Source: Plutella xylostella
Lineage: Eukaryota; Arthropoda; Insecta; Lepidoptera; Plutellidae
Direction: 5' to 3'
DNA length: 64,000 nt
Assembly: GCF_932276165.1 (NCBI RefSeq)
Contig: NC_063988.1
Coordinates: 7,130,001 to 7,194,000 of the forward strand
Shown: positions 34,431-47,200 of the stretch, in pieces
Position numbering within the stretch: position 1 is the stretch's first letter
Layout: each line of letters begins with the position of its first letter
Notes under the pieces: model-generated
What the model saw: only the letters and a program-made list of their open reading frames with translations
Told to the model about the DNA's origin: nothing
The model's database searches: none
Program-made: the position numbers and the translations under genes

Positions 34431-37400
34431 TTATTAAAATGCCATGCCATGGGCCTTTAAAAGTGAATTACTTCTAATTACTCGTTTTGTTTTGGGGCTG
34501 GAACTCGAAACATTTATATATTTTTCTTGTAGTGTAGGTAATTGTTATGTACAATCATGTACAACTATTGAAGTTATAACTTTTTTTTTGCAAAGTTGCA
34601 TTCTTTATCTTAGAGTAGGTTCATAAGTTCATATTTCTATTTCACATTAGATATTTGAACTATCTTGTGCCATACTGTGTGTTTCTGAATGTTAAATCAA
34701 ACTATGCTGGTCATATTTGATTTGTAACAATCAGGGATCAAAGCTTAGATTTAGGATGAAACTTTATTTTCTTTTTTCATTTTCTATTCTATTTTTCATT
34801 GGGAGTTACAGCCAAATGAAGTTTTTAATAATCTTTATAAAATTAAAATCACTTGTTTATTAAACAATACAATATATTCTATCAATTTCAATAAGAAGTT
34901 TCAATGAATTTATTGTTCAATACTGTTCATTTAATTAAATATCATGCAAATACTATCCCATCATAAATTACCATCAATATTTTGTAATTTGTTTTAAACT
35001 TTTGGCACATTTTAATAAATACAATAATTAATATTCAGTTTTACCAATGGAAAATACACCTATCTTTCTTCTTTCGGTTGTGGGTTAATCTTTCGATTTT
35101 AAATAAACTATTTTGAGCATTACCTATTGTTCTTTTATTGTATACCTCTTAGAAAAACACATAATTCGTTCATAATTTTATATTTATTCATGTATATCCT
35201 AGATTATGTAGGCGTACAACTATACATCAACGTTACCATAATAGAGAGTATTGACACATTGTGTATAAACATCAAAAATCTTATTAATTATATTTTTATT
35301 TGTTGAATTAATTGATCTCGTAAGCGAAACAGGGCAATACTAAAGCACCACTTTAAGATTAGCTCTGTCAAAACATAAATAAATGAAACTAACATTGTAA
35401 GGTCTGCTGCAGCCAAATAGCTTCAGCTACCAATTTGCACCTTTATGATAAAGACCTGCGTTAGAACTTTAGGTTTTGACTGAACCTAATTTTAATTTGA
35501 TGCTACAGTAACTGCTTCTATTGGGACCTGTACACAAGACTGCGACGCAAAGTAGCACCTTAAAAATGTCTGTCCCACTCGTAGATGTTCCATAGGAGAG
35601 TTGCGATACGCCGATTCGCTGTCTTGTGTACGGGCCATTAGACTTCTTAATCATCAACTCATCATTCAACAATAAAATATGATTATCATAATATCAATAT
35701 CAATATTAACTATTGCAATATTCAGAGTTAGAGGTCTCCTTTTTCAACAAGTTTGTATCCGGCGAGAGCTGAAGTAAATTCGACATATTAAAGTAGAACA
35801 ATCTTGCACAGCTGTACCGAGTTAGATCATAATTATGTCAAGTAATATACTGTGAAATATTTAAGTACTTACATACCTACATGTGATTAACATCGTTGTT
35901 TTATAGGCATCCAATGATTGGATTGTACTTAGATTACATCTCATACACATAAATTTTATAAACATTTAAAAGCTTCAAACAGTAAGTATCACTATAAGAG
36001 ATTTATTTCAGAAAAACTCGGTAGAAAACTTGCAGGAAATTTTATCACAAAATGATAAATTCGTAGAAAATGTTTAACAAATAGGGCAGTGCCCCACTCT
36101 ATTATCTAATGTGATAACTGTAGTATAGATAGGTGCAAGGTTAATTATTTATAAAAGCAATTCTGCAGGAAGACCATTTTTTCAACTCTGACTTACAAAG
36201 TCAGCTTTATAATGCCCAGCAAGGTAATTATTGGCATTCCACGGTAGTGGGGATGAGCCATAAGTGACTACACTGTTGTACCCAAACTAACAGACTAACT
36301 TATATTCATTCAAACATTGATGGTTTGTTAGTTAGTTTGAGGTACAAAAGTGCAAAAGCAACTTATAACATGACCGTCTTGCCTTGCTGACCGTCAATCT
36401 AAAATACCATAGTTTGTCCAACTGCAGATACACTTAAAATAATATGACATCAACCAATCAATAACGTATTTTTTATGCAAGGAAATGTATAACCATCTTA
36501 GTTGGTTGATATCATTGTCTATTATAATGAATATTGTTCTTTATTAATTATCATAGAAGTGGCCACTGGCAAGTTATATCTACGAGCAGAGTATAGAATA
36601 CTATAAAAAGTGTTTTACACATTCAATAGGTATATGGCATAAGATTTTGACGAAAAATACATTGGCAAGTGTCTTTGTAACTAAGATACGTGTTGGAAAG
36701 ACCAACAATTTACTTATAAAATTCATTGCTTATTTTGTAAACATTATGCGAAGGTAAAAGGTAAAAATATAAAAATATGTAGAAGTGCATCTAACACTTT
36801 GGTTGAGATTCATGAATAATAAAATTCTACTACTTAATAAAAATATAGTATTTTAAATGCTAATTAATATTTTGAGGAATGAGTTTTGTACATAAATAAA
36901 AACCGATTAAAACATTTTTACAGGAATGTTTGTGGAAGCGGGATAAATCAAGGCCTAATCCGAAATGGTACAATTAAGTCATAAATGTATGTACCTATGT
37001 AGACTTAATAGGCCCATGAGCTAAAAGTTATACAAGCATTATTCCTAATATATCCAGCCAGATAATGTAAATACTCAAAATCTTTGGTTGACTAAAATTA
37101 TCACTCCACCAAAATAAAAGTAAGATATGGCCCATATTTATAAAACAGTTTTACATAAATCTAAAATACATTGATTATTATAAAGCGAACTTGCATATTA
37201 CAAAGGGATTGGCATTTTTTTACTACTTGTTACAAGGATTAAACAATTTTTGGTTGTTGATATACCTATGGTCATTGGTCATGTCTGATTCCAAAATAAT
37301 GGAAGAATATACCTCATGGCCTCATTTATAAGTCATTTGATTAAATAAATTTGGCGGAAACATACAGTTGAGTGTTATAAATTTCACAAAAAAGCCTCAT

Positions 37401-38261
37401 AATATAGAACACCCATATTTTTACGTCAGGGGTTAAAACCACAGTCTGTGATTGGAGGAACATTTTTTTAATACGATTGTGTTGTTACCGCCTAGAACAA
37501 CTAATGTTTCTTACTATATATCAACAAGAGTTAAGATTTGTATCCCTACTGTGATCATAAAAGTCCTTATTTCTGTTACAAAAAGTAACGGTGAATTAAA
37601 TAGTAACAATTGAGACAAAATCTTTACTCGTGTAAAATAAAATACAGTACATAATTTTGTAATATATCTAAATTAAACAATTTATAACATTTACAGCCAA
37701 ACACTCAGATTGCTTGCAGCTAAAATCTGTTTGAGAATAATAAATTCGCGATAAGCTATGATTAATGCAATATAAGTCAATAACCATAACGATAAATCCA
37801 CTAACATAAACTAAACTATGAACTAGCAACTTCGTAATATACAAAACATTCTCACATATACCTACCGTTTCAACTGTACAGTCAACTCCATAAATATGTA
37901 TACTTTGTACCTTGTCAAATAGCATGCATGAAGAAACTTCTTTGGTGGTCTAAGATGTTTAACAAGGTACAAAAATGAAGTGGTAGATGTTTGGCAAGTT
38001 TACTTATTTATGGTGTTGATTGTAATACGTTGAATACAAAACCTTATTTGGCCTACCATTAATTATAGAGGCGTGACTTCAAACTGAGGAAACAATTAAT
38101 GGATTTTCGTATGATCTGAAGTCTTTCTATTCCTCAATTTCCAGTAGGTCCTCACTCATTTTCCTGTACAGTTAAAACAAGCCTACTTACAAATAACACA
38201 CGGTCGAGAACTTCCAGTCGGTTCACCACAGCCACAAGCGCCGCGCTGGATTCTCACACTG
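34431..38261. other. nanos 3' UTR, then intergenic space between convergent nanos and ACAP
   Basis: AT-rich. The nanos 3' UTR probably runs to the AATAAA at 35102-35107, with an earlier candidate at 35014-35019. The rest should hold the ACAP 3' UTR entering from the right. No additional gene or transposon was recognised. Confidence 0.5.
35102..35107 (+). terminator. Candidate nanos polyadenylation signal
   Basis: AATAAA about 670 bp after the stop codon, followed by a T-rich stretch (TTGTTCTTTTATTG). An alternative AATAAA is at 35014-35019. Confidence 0.5.
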
Positions 38262-41200
38262 TCATTCACTGGATTGTTCACCTGCAAAAGGAAAAATATA
38301 TAATTAAGTACATATAGTACTGAAATTGGACGATGTTCGATGTCTGCGAGTTAATTTTCCACTTGGCTATAATCGCGGTTCACTGTTTGACATGCTTCTC
38401 TCTACTAGTTCATAATCGGATATCAAGCCGCGTGTAGTCTCGGAACACCGAGGTGTACGTGTCGTCGTTGGACGCCATCCTCCGTGAGTCACACTGTACC
38501 TTCGTTGTTGTTGTGCCGGCGCTGCAGCCGCTCCGGGTGCGAGTGCGCCAGCTGCGTGTAGTCTCGGAACACCGAGGTGTACGTGTAGTCGTTGGACGCC
38601 ATCCTCCGTGAGTCACACTGTACCTTCGTTGTTGTTGTGCCGGCGCTGCAGCCGCTCCGGGTGCGAGTGCGCCAGCTGCGTGTAGTCTCGGAACACCGAG
38701 GTGTACGTGTCGTCGTTGGACGCCATCCTCCGTGAGTCACACTGTACCTTCGTTGTTGTTGTGCCGGCGCTGCAGCCGCTCCGGGTGCGAGTGCGCCAGC
38801 TGCGTGTAGTCTCGGAACACCGAGGTGTACGTGTAGTCGTTGGACGCCATCCTCCGTGAGTCACACTGTACCTTCGTTGTTGTTGTGCCGGCGCTGCAGC
38901 CGCTCCGGGTGCGAGTGCGCCAGCTGCGTGTAGTCTCGGAACACCGAGGTGTACGTGTCGTCGTTGGACGCCATCCTCCGTGAGTCACACTGTACCTTCG
39001 TTGTTGTTGTGCCGGCGCTGCAGCCGCTCCGGGTGCGAGTGCGCCAGCTGCGTGTAGTCTCGGAACACCGAGGTGTACGTGTCGTCGTTGGACGCCATCC
39101 TCCGTGAGTCACACTGTACCTTCGTTGTTGTTGTGCCGGCGCTGCAGCCGCTCCGGGTGCGAGTGCGCCAGCTGCGTGTAGTCTCGGAACACCGAGGTGT
39201 ACGTGTAGTCGTTGGACGCCATCCTCCGTGAGTCACACTGTACCTTCGTTGTTGTTGTGCCGGCGCTGCAGCCGCTCCGGGTGCGAGTGCGCCAGCTGCG
39301 TGTAGTCTCGGAACACCGAGGTGTACGTGTCGTCGTTGGACGCCATCCTCCGTGAGTCACACTGTACCTTCGTTGTTGTTGTGCCGGCGCTGCAGCCGCT
39401 CCGGGTGCGAGTGCGCCAGCTGCGTGTAGTCTCGGAACACCGAGGTGTACGTGTCGTCGTTGGACGCCATCCTCCGTGAGTCACACTGTACCTTCGTTGT
39501 TGTTGTGCCGGCGCTGCAGCCGCTCCGGGTGCGAGTGCGCCAGCTGCGTGTAGTCTCGGAACACCGAGGTGTACGTGTCGTCGTTGGACGCCATCCTCCG
39601 TGAGTCACACTGTACCTTCGTTGTTGTTGTGCCGGCGCTGCAGCCGCTCCGGGTGCGAGTGCGCCAGCTGCGTGTAGTCTCGGAACACCGAGGTGTACGT
39701 GTCGTCGTTGGACGACATCTCGCTGTCGCGCATCTCCTCGTTCAGCTTTGTGAGGCGGAGCCTGCGGAATTATAAGAGGATATTTACTATGATTTCATTT
39801 GAGGGATTCATTTCATAATCTTAAGCCATGTTCGACCGCGGCAAACCTATACGAATTGGAGCTGTGGTGGAGCCGTACCTATATTGCGCAACGCCTATGT
39901 TCGATGGTTTGCCGTGCGCAGTCGATACACACGGTTTTAAAGTACTACTTTATACTTTTCTATAAAATTACAATTAATGTTCAACTTTAGGCTCAAAATA
40001 CTTTATTTATGTAAAACCCTAAGTATATTACAACCTATGACTTTATGGCCACAAGCAATACCTCCCAAAAGCTCTTATAATTAATTCCAAATGTCCACTC
40101 ACAGCGTGACGATGTCGGCGTTGGCGTTGTTGACGGCGACGTCGAGCGGCGTGAGGCCCTCGTTGTCGGCTATGGATTGGTCCGCGCGGTACCGGAGTAG
40201 CAGGCACACCTGGGGAGGGAATGTTACTTTACAGTCAGCGAATAATAATAACAATACAAATTTATAGGTTACCCTTATTTATCAGACCAGGCCGATTGAT
40301 AGATATTAGAAAACTGTCGCATCCAATGAGGCCTGTGGTCACCTGTGTCTGTCTGTCGTCGTACGTTGCTCCTCTACTAGCAGTAAGTTTTGAGGCGCAC
40401 TGTGAATCAGGTTGCGGTACGGGGAGCGGGGAAAGGTAGCCTTGTTTTCATTCGCTCGTACGAAGTCACCGATTCTATACTCTATTTGTTTTAACAAACG
40501 AGTACTGAAATTGTTTTACGAGTACTGAAATCACCCATCTCACTCTGTCAATATCAAAGTGGTATGGTGATATACAAACCTGCGCGGTGTGTCCGGCCTC
40601 GGTGGCGAGGTGCAGCGGCGTCTTCCCGTCGTCGTCCTGCACATTCAACTTAGCTCCGTTCACCAGCAGGAACGAACACGCCATGACTCATATGAGGGCT
40701 CACGAGCGACGCCCTCCCCAGCCGCAACAGACTACATTACCTGCTCTTATTAGGCTATGTAAAGTTGTACTTAGTTCCTAGATATATGTTATTTATTGTT
40801 TAAAATGATCTCAATTTATATATATTTTTAATTTAGTTTTTTTTTATGTTGTATTAATTGTATTTGTTGAATGCTAAATTCTATTTTGTAAATACATTTA
40901 ATTGTTGTACTACCTAGCAATAATCGCGGCTGTTAAGCATTATTGTTTTTATAATAAATAAACAGTCGCCGTGACCGAACCCGGTCTGACAGAATCATCA
41001 TCATCATCATCATCGTGGTCATGTAGGTACAAACCTGCGCGGTGTGTCCGTGCGAGCACGCCATCACTCATATGAGGGCTGACAAGCGACGCCCTCCCCA
41101 GCCGCAACACGATACCCGTTTTCTAAACTACGTATTGTTTTATAGTGCCTGTAATTCCCGACGATTTGGTCATAAACTACAGGCACTATACCTTCAGTCA

Positions 41201-44200
41201 GACGATCAGGGATCCATGGAGCAGTGGATCTAGCCGCCGCAACAGTCGCCGTGACCAAACCCGGTCAGACATAATCATCATCATCATCATCATCGTGGTC
41301 ATGTACAAACCTGCGCGGTGTGTCCGGCCTCGGTGGCGAGGTGCAGCGGCGTCTTGCCGTCGTCGTCCTGCACGTTCAGCTTAGCTCCGTTCACTAGCAG
41401 GAACGAACACGCCATCACTGAGCCCTGCAAAATATATAATCATACACTATAAAATATAGCAATCTCTAAATATAAATTCAACTTTATAGGCTACATAAAA
41501 TTTTAATCTTATTTTCCATAAAAAATTGTTTTATAAAATTTTGTGCCCTCTGAATCGGTCACTTGTGTGACTTACACTGTAGTTATAGCGCATGACGAGA
41601 TGTATTTAGACGTATGGTCAAAAACAGACCATTGCCTTGGACTGGTCCACCGTTATAAAGCCGGAAGTATCATCGTAGAAAATATTTGTAACCGTCGTAG
41701 CTTTGGTTGTAGAGTTCCTAGGGAGGGTGTTTCAGTGTCTAGCAGTGGACACCAAACCCTGTATATCTACAGCTACACGTACACTTATGACAGCATGTAA
41801 CGCGGTGCGGCCGCGGTGTGACGTCACGCGCGCGTCGACACCCTGTATATCAGCTAGATGCAACACCGGTGTGTATCTACAGGTTGTTGCCAAAGTGGTA
41901 TACTAATCGGAAAGGGGGAAAACTCATGGGGTCAATATAAACAATTTTAAAAAATCGTGAATTTAAAAAAATGTTGCTTCTTTAGATTCCTCATATAGAC
42001 ACTTTGATGGTCACGTGACTTAAGTATACCACCATAGCAACATCCTTTATATCTCTAGCTACATACACTGACGACGGCGGCGTGCAGCGCGGTGCGGCCG
42101 CGGTGTGACGTCACGCGCGCGTCGACGTGCGCGCGCGCCGCCAGCGCTGACGTCATCACGGACAGGTTGTGCGCCAGCGCCGCCCGGTACAGGATGGTCA
42201 ATAACACCATGTACCTATATCAGATACCTATATGCAACACCCAGTATATCCGCTAGATGCAACACCCTGTATATAAGCTACATGCAACATCCTGTATATC
42301 AGCTACATGGAACACCCAGTATTCCCGCTAGATGCAAGAGCCTGTATATCAGCTACATGGAACATCCTGTATATCCGCTAGATGCAACACCCTGTATATC
42401 AGCTACATGGAACCTCCTGTATATCCGCTAGATGCAACACCCTGTATATCAGCTACATGGAACCTCCTGTATATCAGCTAGATGCAACACCCTGTATATA
42501 AGATACATGGAACACCCTGTATATCAGCTACATGAAACATCCTGTATATCAGCTAGATGCAACACCCTGTATATTTTTAGATACACATACAGGATGCAAC
42601 ACCCTGTATATCTACAGCTACACGTACGCTGATGACAGCTGCATGCAGCGCGGTGCGGCCGCGGTGTGACGTCACGCGCGCGTCGACGTGCGCGCGCGCC
42701 GCCAGCGCTGACGTCATCACGGACAGATTGTGCGCTAAAGCCGCCCGGTACAGGATGGTTTGCGGGCAGAGCGATGAGATGTCTTCTTCTGTGGATTTGA
42801 AACAGTTTTATTGTGAATTTAATGCTTTGTAATGTCATGATTGTGTAAGTTGATTGATGTTTTTAGTAAAATTTGGGGCAGTTTGAACAGTTCAAAAGTT
42901 CACAGCTGCTTCAAAACTCAGGACTCTGTCAGAACAAAAGTTTTCTACGACTTTGGTAAATAGAAACCAAACTCTTACTTTTTATTTTTATATTACACGA
43001 TTTGCTAAAACAGTAATCTAAATGGCGCTCATTTAGATTATTGTTAAGGCAAAGCGTGTATTATAAAAAAAAATGTCTAACTATACAGGGTGGCCCAAAG
43101 AGTGACGTCCAAAGGAAAATGTTTGATTCCTTAGGTCAAGGGGTAGCCAAATCACCCCCATGTATGTTCAGCAATTTTTAGTAGTTTAGGAGTTATGATT
43201 TTTTTTCCAAATTTTCTACGAAAATCGACCTCAGTGGATTAATTATGTTTTATAATTTTTTTGGATAACTTTTTTGAAGTATTTTTTATTTTTGCGTCAT
43301 CCTCTTAAATTGTTCTTTTAACCATAAAAGTTTCAGCTTCCTAGCTGTAATGTAAGTTAGTTATTTTTATATCGAAAGTTCAAATTATATCATCGAGCTA
43401 AACTGCTCTGAATTTTCTACTTGAAATTAAAAATTGAACTAGATATTCTCATGGTCCCTTATTAATTTTAAAAACTCCGCAACGTTCCAAAATTACAAAA
43501 AAATAAAAATAAACTATTGCTCAATGGGGTATTATTTGGAGAAAAAAGCCTTCAAAGGTACCTGGGTGGAAATTACCTAATTAGTAAATTGTTTCAGAAA
43601 GTTGAAATATTCCTGTTATGTCATTACTAAGGACTAATTCAGTTAGAAAAAGTATCAAATTAAAGGGAAAATAAAATTATTTAAGTACTATTTTTTTTAA
43701 TTTAAGTTACATTTTTTAATGTAAATTCATAGTAAAATGTTTAAGTCTGAGTTGTAAGACTTATGAGATAATTGTATTATTAATACTAAGTAAATAAACT
43801 CAAATAATTATTTTACACATTTACTCACAATAAATTTTCAAAATGGCGACCTCCCACAGCAATACACAACCTACATCTACGCAAGAAATTTTCTTTAAGT
43901 CGCCTATACGCTTCTCTGTTTCATTCAGATGTCACTTTTTGACAGAAGTCACATTTTTGAGAAAAGTTACTTTTTTGACATGTTTAACTTTTTGACAGAT
44001 GTCATATTTTTTACATTTGTCACTTTTTTGACTTAAAGAAAATTTCTTGCGTAGATGTAGGTTGTGTATTGCTATGGGAGGTCGCCATTTTGAAAATTTA
44101 TTGTGAGTAAATGTGTAAAAAAAATATTTGAGTTTATTTACTTATTATTAATAATAAAATTATCTCATAAATCTTATAACTCACACTAAAACATTTTACT

Positions 44201-47200
44201 AAGAATTTACATTAAAAAATGTAACTTAAATTAAAAAAAAAAGTAAATAATTTATTTTTCCCTTTAATTTGATACATTTTCTATCTTAATTAGTCCTTAG
44301 TAATGATATGACAGGAATATTTCAACTTTCTGAAACAATTTACTAATTAGGTAATTTCCACCCAGGTACCTTTGAAGGCTTTTTTTTCCAAATAATACCC
44401 CATTGAGCAATAGTTTATTTTGATTTTTTTGTAATTTTGGAACATTGCGGAGTTTTTAAAATTAATAAGGGACCATGAGAATATCTAGTTCAATTTTTAA
44501 TTTCAAGTAGAAAATTCAGAGCAGTTTAGCTCGATGATATAATTTGAACTTTCGATATAAAAATAACTAACCTACATTACAGCTAGGAAGCTGAAACTTT
44601 TATGGTTAAAAGAACAAGTTAAGAGGATGCCGCAAAAATAAAAAATACTTTAAAAAAGTTATCCAAAAAAATTATAAAACATAATTAATCCACTGAGGTC
44701 GATTTTCGTAGAAAAATTTGAAAAAAAATCATAACTCCTAAACTACTAAAAATTGCTGAACATACATGGGGGTGATTTGGCTACCCCTTGACCTAAGGAA
44801 TCAAACATTTTCCTTTGGACGTCACTCTTTGGGCCACCCTGTATAACTTTCGAAATAAAAAATAATATCTATAGTATCAAACGATATACCTTCATTAGCG
44901 ACGTCTTCTCCCTCAGTGGAATCGTGGTCGCTGGACAGACTGAGGTCTATCTCCCGCTCCGAGCACAGCTCCGTGCCGATCATCAGCACAGCGCTGCTGG
45001 ATTCCGACACTGTGGAGATAGGACCAGAGGTTATAGCTTGATGATAGAGATAGTTCAAATGTTTTAATGCGTCGTTGTTTTTACCCCACTGCCGAAGGAG
45101 GAGTGTAATGTTTTTCGATTGTATGTATGTATGTTTGTCTGTTTCTTTGTTCCCTCCTGTAGCCTAAACGGCTTGATAGATTTTGATGTATGAGGTATTG
45201 TTAGAAGCGTATTGATGACGCGAAGGTTATGGGCTATGTGACGTTACATTAAAATGTACATAGCGCCCTCTAGAGGACATAACGTGATGATCGAAAAAAT
45301 AATATTTTTCCCACTATGACGTGTGGGGTATCAAATGAAAGGGCTTGATTTGCATATTACAAAAATATGCATATTGTAGGTATTTAAATTAAAACACCAA
45401 AATTATAGAAATAAAAAATGTTCATGAACTAAAACCCGACTACTGACGTAAAATTTCATAAAATAAAAACAACTAAAAAGTTACAAATAAAACGCTAAAA
45501 AGATGAAAACAAGTCCCAATGTTAATGGAAAGTATCGCAGGCGGGGACCAACTTGATCGCCACACAAGGCCGTTTTCTAAGTAACATTCAGCTAAATGGT
45601 GAACCCTCTGCTGGTCCCTGCCTACGATACTTTATACATACATAACATTTGGACTTGTTTTCATCTTTTTAGCGTGCAGTCGGGTTTTTTGTTTGTTTAT
45701 AATTATTTGGATCTTAATTCAATGGGAATAATGGGATGAATAACAAAGTATGGAGGCTTTACTCAGGCTCACCTTGTAAAACCACGAGGGTGCATGTCAA
45801 ATGATACATACATAGTTCTCACAATCCGTGCGTTCTAAATCGCATGCACTATTGGGGAATCGGCCGATGGCCTTAAAGCTTAGAAAGTGTGCATAGCAAA
45901 AATGCACGCACAACAAGTTGCGTACGGGATATATCTTAAAATCGGGAAGGAGATATTTCCCGATATTACATAATATATCAAAATCATGAGTATTTTGACT
46001 GTCACTCACCGCTAGTATTACTGTTCACATCACTCTTCTCGCTGTGATCGCTGATGGTCTCAGGGACGGCAGACGGGTTGCGATTCCTGCAAGCCATACC
46101 AATAAATACTATAGGTCGAAACTATATGAAGGTCTAACTCAGTTTAAGAATTTAGTGGCAAAGTGTTAAATACAATGCATAATCCAAAATTTACCACAAC
46201 TTACGACAAATATAAAACTGGGAAATCTAGCGTGGGACTCCAGTCAATGGACCGACCAAACTAGACAGATTGCTGTAGAGGTTGGGTTACAAGGATATCG
46301 TTGTGGCGTTCATATTAAAATGTCCAGCAGGACGTCTGTTACTACGTTAATAGACGATTATCAGCTGATGAACAGCAGAGACACGTACTGACCTGCGTCT
46401 AGTGCGCCGCACGGACCAGCGGCGGCCGACGCGCTGCGGCTCGGCCGGCGCCACCTCCTTCACGAACAGCAGAGACACGTACTTGGCGCGGATCCACGTC
46501 TCACGGACCGACCTGCAATGTTTATTTATTTATTTATTTATTTACATTGGAGTACCAACAACATGCACATAAAATCATCTTATTAACATTCACAAATATA
46601 CTTAAGTCTATACATGCATATTAATTATAGGTACCCACATCATTCATTAAATAAAATCTTAATTAATATCTAACAATTACGATACATAATTCCAAAAACA
46701 ATATAAATATAATGGTTATTCTTACATGCAATGCAAAACAAAATTAATTTAATTAAAATAAATTAAATACATTATTGGGGAAAAAAAATTATACATTAAT
46801 TACAAATTTCAGAATATAACTTATTTAGGTATAATTAAATTGAATTTCAATCAAAAAAACTTAATTTTAACAAATATTAATCATTACAATAATAGAATTG
46901 GTAGCTACTTGTTAATATTGCTATTAATATAGTACGTCTTCAATAAATTATTTATCTATTCTATACATAATATTATTATTTCTTATAAAAGTGGTTGAGC
47001 AATTTGTTTTTCAGGTTACTCTTACCAAATATGTCTAGATCGGGTATTTTAGTGGTAGTAAAATTGTACTCCTGGCTCATTCGGAAGAGTGGTGTTTGCT
47101 GTCCGAGGTTAGTTTTGGTTACCGGAACAAATAATATTTTTGAGATAGGTTTTCTAGGAAGATGGTATGGGACTGATATGCTTACATTCTGAAGGAGAAA

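Noticed and set aside
38410..39608. Series of overlapping 83-aa ORFs with direct repeats, superficially like a repeat-protein gene or CRISPR-like array
   Set aside because: They are frame shadows of the 124-bp array; the unit is exon-plus-donor sequence of ACAP, the period is not a multiple of three and there are no unique spacers.
42105..42632. Plus-strand ORFs of 108 and 66 aa rich in ISYMEHP-type repeats
   Set aside because: Translation of the 25-bp minisatellite; real coding sequence here is on the minus strand (ACAP exon 16).
45797..46009. 70-aa ORF next to ACAP exon 14
   Set aside because: Lies within intron 14 and stops before exon 14; no conserved sequence.
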